20,236 nucleotides of DNA from Azoarcus sp. (GTDB lineage: Bacteria > Pseudomonadota > Gammaproteobacteria > Burkholderiales > Rhodocyclaceae), in NCBI GenBank assembly GCA_023230755.1, contig JALNWS010000054.1:1-20236 (forward strand), in the 5' to 3' direction. The notes under the pieces are model-generated. The model was given only the letters and a program-made list of their open reading frames with translations, was not told where the DNA came from and did not search any database. The translations under genes were made by a program, and so were the position numbers. Of this stretch, positions 15,629 through 20,236 are shown piece after piece (position 1 is the stretch's first letter; the number at the start of each line of letters is the position of its first letter).

Positions 15629-16488
15629 CTCACGCCGCATCCTCGCCCGCCCCCCAACTCAGTGGCTGTCTGGCCCCGGCCAAGCTCAACCTGTTCCTGC
15701 ATGTCACCGGTCGCAGGGCCGACGGCTACCATTTGCTGCAAACGGCATTCCGCCTGCTCGACTGGGGCGACACACTCGATTTCAAGCTGCGTGAAGACGG
15801 CCTCATCCGCCGCGTATCCGACCTGCCTGGCGTCCCCGAAGACGACGACATCGTGATCCGGGCCGCGCGACGGCTGCAGCAGTCGACACATTGCAGCGCC
15901 GGCGCTGACATCACCGTGCACAAGGTCCTGCCAATGGGCGGCGGACTCGGCGGTGGCAGTTCGGATGCGGCAACCACACTGATGGCGCTCAACCACCTGT
16001 GGCGCACCGGCCTCAGTCCTGAACAGCTGCAGGCGCTCGGCCTCGAACTCGGCGCCGATGTCCCTTTCTTCATCTACGGCCGGGATGCGTTTGCCGAAGG
16101 TGTAGGAGAGAAATTCCAGCCCATGAACCTTGAGCCAGCCTGGTACGTTGTGGTCTCTCCTGGCGTCGGAATATCGACAGCAGAAATTTTTTCATCGAAG
16201 GGCTTGACGAGAGATAGCGTCCCCATCAAAATAGCGGACTTCACAGCAAGCCATGCACGGAACGACCTGCAAGCAGTAGCGTGCAGAAAGTACCCGGAAG
16301 TGGCTGAGGCAATCGACTGGTTGGCGCAATTTGCACCAGCAAGGATGACTGGCTCAGGGGCCTGTGTGTATGCGGCAGTCGATTCGGAAGCTCTGGCTCA
16401 ACGTATCGTCAAGCAATGCCCGACACCCTGGCTGGCCTGGAAGGCTTCTAGCCTGGCACAGCATCCGATGAGTCGCCTCGGCGAGTGA
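15610..16488 (+). CDS. ispE: 4-diphosphocytidyl-2-C-methyl-D-erythritol kinase
   Basis: GHMP-family kinase of the MEP (non-mevalonate) isoprenoid pathway; phosphorylates CDP-ME. The 292 aa protein has PAKLNLFLHVTGRRADGYH (K25 corresponds to the catalytic lysine), the ATP-binding glycine loop PMGGGLGGGSSDAA (108-121), GADVPFF with catalytic D150, and the C-terminal MTGSGACVYA motif. The start at 15610 gives about 15 more residues before PAKLN than E. coli; no better start is visible. The last third of the gene (from about 16140) is clearly less GC-rich than the first part while all motifs remain. It ends 12 bases before tRNA-Gln and is probably co-transcribed with it. Confidence 0.96.
   Translation: MDSATLTHAASSPAPQLSGCLAPAKLNLFLHVTGRRADGYHLLQTAFRLLDWGDTLDFKLREDGLIRRVSDLPGVPEDDDIVIRAARRLQQSTHCSAGADITVHKVLPMGGGLGGGSSDAATTLMALNHLWRTGLSPEQLQALGLELGADVPFFIYGRDAFAEGVGEKFQPMNLEPAWYVVVSPGVGISTAEIFSSKGLTRDSVPIKIADFTASHARNDLQAVACRKYPEVAEAIDWLAQFAPARMTGSGACVYAAVDSEALAQRIVKQCPTPWLAWKASSLAQHPMSRLGE
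16204..16232 (+). promoter_or_regulatory. Weak candidate promoter inside ispE for tRNA-Gln/prs
   Basis: TTGACG (16204-16209) is separated by 17 bases from CAAAAT (16227-16232), within the AT-richer end of ispE and about 270 bases before the tRNA. It matches 5 of 6 and 4 of 6 sigma-70 consensus positions. No promoter is visible in the 12 bases between ispE and the tRNA. Inference only. Confidence 0.22.
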
Positions 16489-16500
16489 TCAGGTTTTAAT

Positions 16501-16577
16501 TGGGGAGTCGCCAAGTTGGTCAAGGCACCGGATTTTGATTCCGGCATTCGAAGGTTCGAATCCTTCTTCCCCAGCCA
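16501..16577 (+). tRNA. tRNA-Gln (anticodon TTG)
   Basis: A complete cloverleaf. Acceptor TGGGGAG (16501-16507) pairs with TTCCCCA (16567-16573), including one G-U pair. The anticodon stem CCGGA/TCCGG encloses loop TTTTGAT with anticodon TTG. The T arm GAAGG-TTCGAAT-CCTTC spans 16550-16566. The discriminator G and encoded CCA are at 16574-16577. The sequence is very close to E. coli tRNA-Gln. It sits 12 bases after ispE and just before a terminator. Confidence 0.97.
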
Positions 16578-16585
16578 CATTACGA

Positions 16586-16618
16586 CGGGCAGGCCTCTGG
16601 CCTGCCCGAGTCGTTTTT
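16586..16618 (+). terminator. Intrinsic terminator after tRNA-Gln
   Basis: A perfect 10-bp GC-rich stem (16586-16595 with 16599-16608), 3-base TCT loop, and a five-T run at 16614-16618. It ends the TPR-lolB-ispE-tRNA transcript. Because it stands only 38 bases before the prs start, it might also act as a partial stop for read-through into prs. Confidence 0.88.
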
Positions 16619-16656
16619 GAAGACAGTTTCATTCTATCGGCATCGGAGATTCGGTC

Positions 16657-17607
16657 ATGCCCTACGGCAGCCTGATGGTCTTCACTGGCAACGCCAACCC
16701 CAAACTCGCAGCAGATGTGGTTCGGCGGCTGGGCATTTCCCTCGGTTCGGCCACGGTAGGCCGCTTCTCCGACGGCGAAGTCAATGTGGAGTTGCTCGAA
16801 AACGTGCGTGGCAAGGATGTATTCATCCTTCAGCCCACCTGTGCGCCCACTAACGAGAACCTGATGGAACTGCTGGTTCTCGTTGACGCCCTCAAACGTG
16901 CTTCGGCCGGCCGCGTCACCGCCGCGATTCCCTATTTCGGTTATGCCCGTCAGGACCGCCGTCCGCGTTCGGCCCGGGTGGCAATCACCGCGAAGGTTGT
17001 CGCCAACATGCTGCAGGCTGTCGGTGTTCAGCGTCTGCTGACCATGGACCTGCATGCTGACCAGATCCAGGGCTTCTTCGACATCGCGGTCGACAACGTC
17101 TATGCCGCCCCCGTGCTGCTGGCCGATCTCGACAAGCAGAAATACGAAAACCTGATGGTGGTCTCGCCCGACGTCGGCGGCGTGGTGCGCGCACGGGCCT
17201 TCGCCAAACGTCTCGAGTGTGATCTCGCGATCATCGACAAGCGTCGTCCCAAGGCCAACGTTTCCGAGGTGATGAACATCATCGGCGAAGTCGAAGACCG
17301 CACCTGTGTGATCATGGACGACATCGTCGACACCGCCGGTACGCTGTGCAAGGCGGCCAGTGCGCTCAAGGCCAACGGTGCCAAGCGCGTGCTCTCCTAC
17401 TGCACGCACGCCGTGCTGTCGGGTGCTGCGGTTGCGCGTATCAACGAGTCCGAACTCGACGAACTGGTCGTCACCGACACCATCCCGTTGCGCGAGGACG
17501 CCAAGGCCAGCAACCGCATCCGTCAGGTCTCGGTGGCCTCGCTGCTTGCCGACACCATGCTTCGCATCAGCAACGAGGAATCGGTTTCCTCGCTGTTCAT
17601 GGAATGA
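16657..17607 (+). CDS. prs: Ribose-phosphate pyrophosphokinase (PRPP synthetase)
   Basis: Makes PRPP from ribose 5-phosphate and ATP for nucleotide, histidine, tryptophan and NAD synthesis. The protein is 316 aa, class I. It shows GRFSDGEVNVELLENVRG (35-52), the flexible loop YARQDRRPRSAR (96-107), DLHADQIQGFF with H133, the catalytic loop DKRRPKAN (194-201), and the PRPP-binding signature MDDIVDTAGTL (220-230). The ending RISNEESVSSLF is typical. GGAG (16645-16648) lies 8 bases ahead of the start. It is bounded by terminators on both sides, so it may be expressed largely separately. Confidence 0.98.
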   Translation: MPYGSLMVFTGNANPKLAADVVRRLGISLGSATVGRFSDGEVNVELLENVRGKDVFILQPTCAPTNENLMELLVLVDALKRASAGRVTAAIPYFGYARQDRRPRSARVAITAKVVANMLQAVGVQRLLTMDLHADQIQGFFDIAVDNVYAAPVLLADLDKQKYENLMVVSPDVGGVVRARAFAKRLECDLAIIDKRRPKANVSEVMNIIGEVEDRTCVIMDDIVDTAGTLCKAASALKANGAKRVLSYCTHAVLSGAAVARINESELDELVVTDTIPLREDAKASNRIRQVSVASLLADTMLRISNEESVSSLFME

Positions 17608-17613
17608 TCTTTC

Positions 17614-17639
17614 GGCCCGCAGCATGCTGCGGGCCTTTT
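17614..17639 (+). terminator. Intrinsic terminator after prs
   Basis: A 22-base perfect palindrome (stem 17614-17622 with 17627-17635, CATG centre) followed by TTTT. It begins 6 bases after the prs stop. Confidence 0.88.
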
Positions 17640-17641
17640 CA

Positions 17642-17665
17642 TCTCTGCCTGGTCGCGGGCAGAGA
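17642..17665 (+). promoter_or_regulatory. Hairpin in the rplY leader
   Basis: A perfect 8-bp inverted repeat, TCTCTGCC (17642-17649) with GGCAGAGA (17658-17665), around an 8-base loop. It sits just after the prs terminator and 11 bases before the GGAG ribosome binding site (17677-17680) of rplY. It could regulate or stabilise read-through message; an autoregulatory role for L25 is only a guess. Confidence 0.4.
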
Positions 17666-17688
17666 CCTCATCAACTGGAGTAGTACAC

Positions 17689-18315
17689 ATGCAAATCGAA
17701 TTCAAGGCTGTAAAGCGCGAACTGCAGGGATCGAGTGCGAGCCGCCGCCTGCGTCGCGAAGGCCAGCTTCCCGGCATCGTCTACGGTGGCGAAGCTGCAG
17801 CCCAGCCGATCCTGATGGACCACAACGAGCTGTTCCACCTGCTCAAGAAGGAAGCTTTCCACGCTTCCGTACTGGCCATCAACATTGACGGCACCAAGGA
17901 AACCGTCCTGCTGCGTGACGCGCAGTGGCACGCCTACAAGCAGCAAGTCATGCATATCGACTTCCAGCGCGTCAATGCTAACGAAACCATCCACCTGAAG
18001 GTGCCCCTGCACTTCATCAACGGCGACGAGTGCCCGGCGGTCAAGACCGGTGGCTGCATCGTGGCTCACGTCGTGACCGAACTCGACGTCGAGTGCCTGC
18101 CGTCCAAGCTGCCGGAATTCGTCACGGTCGACCTCATCGGCCTTGAGCCGGGTGACTCGATTCACGTTTCCCAGCTTACCCTGCCGGAAGGCGTCACCAC
18201 CGTGCACCACGGCGAAGGCGACCCGGTTGTGGCCAGCGCGCAAACGCCGCGTGGCAGCCTCGCCGCCCAGTCTGACGAAGGCGAAGGCGAAGAAGGCGAA
18301 GCAGCCGCAGAGTGA
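17689..18315 (+). CDS. rplY: 50S ribosomal protein L25, general stress protein CTC type
   Basis: Binds 5S rRNA in the central protuberance of the large ribosomal subunit. This is the long two-domain form (208 aa): an N-terminal L25 5S-binding domain (about 4-92, with RRLRREGQLPGIVYGG) and a C-terminal TL5/CTC beta domain (about 100-184). An acidic tail EGEGEEGEAAAE (197-208) is encoded by repeated GAAGGC units. GGAG (17677-17680) precedes the start by 8 bases. It stands between prs and pth, the usual betaproteobacterial order. Confidence 0.96.
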   Translation: MQIEFKAVKRELQGSSASRRLRREGQLPGIVYGGEAAAQPILMDHNELFHLLKKEAFHASVLAINIDGTKETVLLRDAQWHAYKQQVMHIDFQRVNANETIHLKVPLHFINGDECPAVKTGGCIVAHVVTELDVECLPSKLPEFVTVDLIGLEPGDSIHVSQLTLPEGVTTVHHGEGDPVVASAQTPRGSLAAQSDEGEGEEGEAAAE

Positions 18316-18328
18316 TTGCGGCGGCTGC
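18301..18328 (+). other. Inverted repeat spanning the rplY stop codon
   Basis: GCAGCCGC (18301-18308) pairs perfectly with GCGGCTGC (18321-18328). The rplY TGA (18313-18315) lies in the 12-base loop. No T run follows. It might slow ribosomes or mark the boundary before pth, but it may also be chance in GC-rich sequence. Confidence 0.35.
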
Positions 18329-18356
18329 CAAACGGGTTTCCCGGGACTGAACGACG

Positions 18357-19037
18357 ATGACGACTGCGGCAGCACGCCCTCCCCGTCTTGTTGTCGGTCT
18401 CGGCAATCCCGGCACCGAGTATTCCGAAACCCGGCACAACGCCGGGTTTTGGTTTTGTGAGCGCCTCGCCGACCAGCTCGGCGCACGCTTCTCGCATGAG
18501 TCACGTTTTCACGGGCTGGTCGCCAATGCGCGCGACGCCGGCGTCATGCTGCTCATGCCGCAGACCTTCATGAACCGTTCTGGACAGGCCATTGGCGCAC
18601 TGGCACGGTTTTACCGTATCGAACCGGCCGAGATTCTGCTGGTGCACGACGAGCTCGACGTTCCGCCCGGCCAGTTACGACTGAAGTTCGGCGGTGGACT
18701 CGGCGGTCACAATGGCCTGAAGGACACCTCAGCCCACCTCAACACCAACGACTACTGGCGCCTGCGTATCGGCATCGGCCACCCCGGCGATCGCAACGAA
18801 GTAGTCAATTACGTGCTCAAGCCCGCCCGGCGCGAAGAGCAGGCGCTGATCGACGAAGCCATTGATCGGGCCCTGCTTGCCTGGCCTGTTCTGGCCCGTG
18901 GCGACTGGACGGCAGCGACCCAGCGCCTCAATGCGCGCCCTGCCCAGCCCAAACCACCCAAGCCACCGAAGGCCCCGAGGCCCACTGCAGAAACGCGCGG
19001 TGCGCCCGACAACACCAAGGACGAAACCCAGTCATGA
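18357..19037 (+). CDS. pth: Peptidyl-tRNA hydrolase
   Basis: Releases tRNA from prematurely dropped peptidyl-tRNA in the cytosol. Conserved catalytic residues are present: N17 in GLGNPG, H27 in ETRHNAGF, N73 in MPQTFMN, D98 in HDELDVPPG, and N119 in GGHNGLKD. The protein is 226 aa, about 30 longer than the usual form, because of a Pro/Lys-rich tail (about 196-226, PKPPKPPKAPRP). The ribosome binding site is weak. The stop overlaps ychF as ATGA, so the two are probably translated together. Confidence 0.97.
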   Translation: MTTAAARPPRLVVGLGNPGTEYSETRHNAGFWFCERLADQLGARFSHESRFHGLVANARDAGVMLLMPQTFMNRSGQAIGALARFYRIEPAEILLVHDELDVPPGQLRLKFGGGLGGHNGLKDTSAHLNTNDYWRLRIGIGHPGDRNEVVNYVLKPARREEQALIDEAIDRALLAWPVLARGDWTAATQRLNARPAQPKPPKPPKAPRPTAETRGAPDNTKDETQS

Positions 19038-20125
19038 GCCTGAAATGCGGAATCGTCGGCCTGCCCAACGTCGGCAAGTCGACCCTGTTCAACGCCCTCA
19101 CCAAGGCGGGTATCGAAGCGGCCAACTATCCCTTCTGCACCATCGAGCCCAACGTCGGCATTGTTGAAGTGCCAGACCCGCGTCTCGACGCGCTGTCGGA
19201 GATCGTCAAGCCGCAGCGCGTTCAGCCCGCCATCGTCGAGTTCGTCGACATTGCCGGTCTGGTCGCCGGTGCATCCAAGGGCGAAGGCCTGGGTAACCAG
19301 TTCCTCGCCAACATCCGCGAAACTGACGCCATCGTCCACGTGGTCCGCTGCTTCGCCGACGACAACGTGATCCACGTCTCCGGCAGCGTCGATCCGCTCC
19401 GCGATATCGAAGTCATCGACACCGAACTCGCACTCGCCGACATGGCAACGGTGGATAAGGCGCTCAACCGCTACAAGCGCCCCGCAGCCGCCGGCGACAA
19501 GGAAGCAAAGGCGCTGGTTGCGGTGCTCGAACAGTGCATTGCCCAGCTCGACCAGGCCAAGCCGGTGCGCGCCCTCGACCTGACCAAGGAAGAACTCGCC
19601 CTGATCAAGCAGTTCTGCCTGATCACCCAGAAGCCGGTGCTCTACGCTGCCAACGTTGCCGAAGACGGGTTCGAGAACAACCCGCAGCTCGACGCCGTCC
19701 GAGCCCATGCTGCCGCAGAAGGCGCCCAGGTGGTGGCCCTTTGTGCTTCCATCGAAGCCGAAATCGCCGACCTCGAGGACGCAGACAAGAAGGACTTCCT
19801 TGAATCCATGGGCCTCGAAGAGCCCGGCCTCGATCGCCTCATCCGGGCCGGCTACACCCTCCTCGGCCTGCAGACCTACTTCACCGCCGGAGTGAAGGAA
19901 GTACGCGCATGGACCATCCACGTCGGCGACACCGCACCGCAGGCCGCGGGCGTGATCCACACCGACTTCGAGCGCGGCTTCATCCGCGCCCAGACCATCT
20001 CCTTCGACGACTTCATCACCTACAAGGGTGAGTCGGCGGCCAAGGAAGCGGGCAAGATGCGCGCCGAAGGCAAGGACTACGTGGTCAAGGATGGCGACGT
20101 ACTGAACTTCCTGTTCAACGTCTGA
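19034..20125 (+). CDS. ychF: Ribosome-binding ATPase YchF
   Basis: Obg-family P-loop protein of 363 aa that prefers ATP to GTP and binds the ribosome; linked to translation and oxidative-stress response in E. coli. It has G1 GLPNVGKST (9-17), G3 with following loop DIAGLVAGASKGEGLGNQF (72-90), and NVAE (207-210) in place of the GTPase NKxD, which explains the nucleotide preference. A helical domain follows G3, and a C-terminal TGS domain (about 280-361) ends with VVKDGDVLNFLFNV. The start ATG overlaps the pth stop. Confidence 0.97.
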   Translation: MSLKCGIVGLPNVGKSTLFNALTKAGIEAANYPFCTIEPNVGIVEVPDPRLDALSEIVKPQRVQPAIVEFVDIAGLVAGASKGEGLGNQFLANIRETDAIVHVVRCFADDNVIHVSGSVDPLRDIEVIDTELALADMATVDKALNRYKRPAAAGDKEAKALVAVLEQCIAQLDQAKPVRALDLTKEELALIKQFCLITQKPVLYAANVAEDGFENNPQLDAVRAHAAAEGAQVVALCASIEAEIADLEDADKKDFLESMGLEEPGLDRLIRAGYTLLGLQTYFTAGVKEVRAWTIHVGDTAPQAAGVIHTDFERGFIRAQTISFDDFITYKGESAAKEAGKMRAEGKDYVVKDGDVLNFLFNV

Positions 20126-20143
20126 GCCAATCAAGCTCTTTCT

Positions 20144-20227
20144 AGAGGTTTCACAAGATTGCATTGACACCCAGAAACAGCGCAAGAACCCCGGATTTAC
20201 CGGGGTTTTTCATTTCAAGAAACCTCT
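20144..20227. repeat. Inverted repeat flanking the ychF terminator
   Basis: AGAGGTTTC (20144-20152) is repeated inverted as GAAACCTCT (20219-20227) on either side of the terminator. The bases TTGCATTGAC (20159-20168) and TTGCAATGAC (20227-20236) also form a near-identical direct repeat. The window ends here, so the extent of the repeat is unknown. Confidence 0.4.
20187..20210 (+). terminator. Intrinsic terminator after ychF
   Basis: An 8-bp stem AACCCCGG (20187-20194) with CCGGGGTT (20200-20207), a 5-base ATTTA loop, and a T run through 20210. It closes the rplY-pth-ychF transcript. Confidence 0.88.
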
Positions 20228-20236
20228 TGCAATGAC

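Noticed and set aside
16489..17625. 378-codon open frame antisense to prs and tRNA-Gln
   Set aside because: Runs through a tRNA and a terminator and mirrors the highly conserved prs.
20164..20169. Perfect TTGACA -35 hexamer after ychF
   Set aside because: The expected -10 position falls in the terminator stem and has no resemblance to TATAAT.
18809..20185. 458-codon open frame antisense to ychF and the end of pth
   Set aside because: Shadow of the conserved ychF gene; no motif, and it would cross the terminator.

Overview
This is an ordinary-looking, gene-dense, GC-rich chromosomal segment of a betaproteobacterium. The ordered blocks ftsY-ftsE-ftsX, rsmD-coaD-ferredoxin and TPR-lolB-ispE-tRNA(Gln)-prs-rplY-pth-ychF, together with the AhpC/AhpF and long L25/CTC types, fit Rhodocyclales (Azoarcus/Thauera-like). 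That assignment is inference from gene order and protein style. No insertion sequence, prophage, CRISPR array, rRNA or plasmid function was seen, and no gap between genes exceeds 300 bases.

Left part (1-3153). A peroxide-detoxification pair lies on the minus strand: ahpC (1553-2116), then ahpF (1-1425, cut by the window edge). The 127-base spacer between them holds three consecutive hairpins. Divergent from ahpC is a bacterial voltage-gated sodium channel of the NavAb/NaChBac type (2334-3116). A 28-codon reading frame with a good ribosome binding site precedes it and ends in an ATGA overlap with the channel start. The shared upstream region contains an OxyR-like site placed suitably for ahpC.

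Middle part (3177-10202). The minus-strand cluster ftsY-ftsE-ftsX is chained by ATGA overlaps and links SRP-dependent membrane targeting to cell-wall hydrolase control at the septum. Diverging from ftsY are two M16 metallopeptidase-like genes, one with an intact zinc site and one without. They are followed by rsmD (16S rRNA m2G966), coaD (CoA synthesis) and a small 2[4Fe-4S] ferredoxin, ending at a hairpin terminator.

Right part (10237-20236). A large dynamin-like GTPase and mutM (DNA repair glycosylase) lie on the minus strand. Diverging from mutM is a long plus-strand housekeeping run. It begins with a periplasmic TPR-repeat protein, lolB (lipoprotein outer-membrane insertion), ispE (isoprenoid precursor synthesis) and tRNA-Gln(TTG), ending at a terminator. 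Then come prs (PRPP synthesis) with its own terminator, rplY (5S rRNA-binding L25/CTC), pth (peptidyl-tRNA recycling) and ychF (ribosome-associated ATPase), closed by a final terminator.

I did not find a convincing previously undescribed system. The points most worth a second look are the small frame coupled to the sodium channel, the hairpin series between ahpC and ahpF, the dynamin-like GTPase, and the tRNA-Gln/prs junction, where a strong terminator sits just before prs with little room for a promoter.
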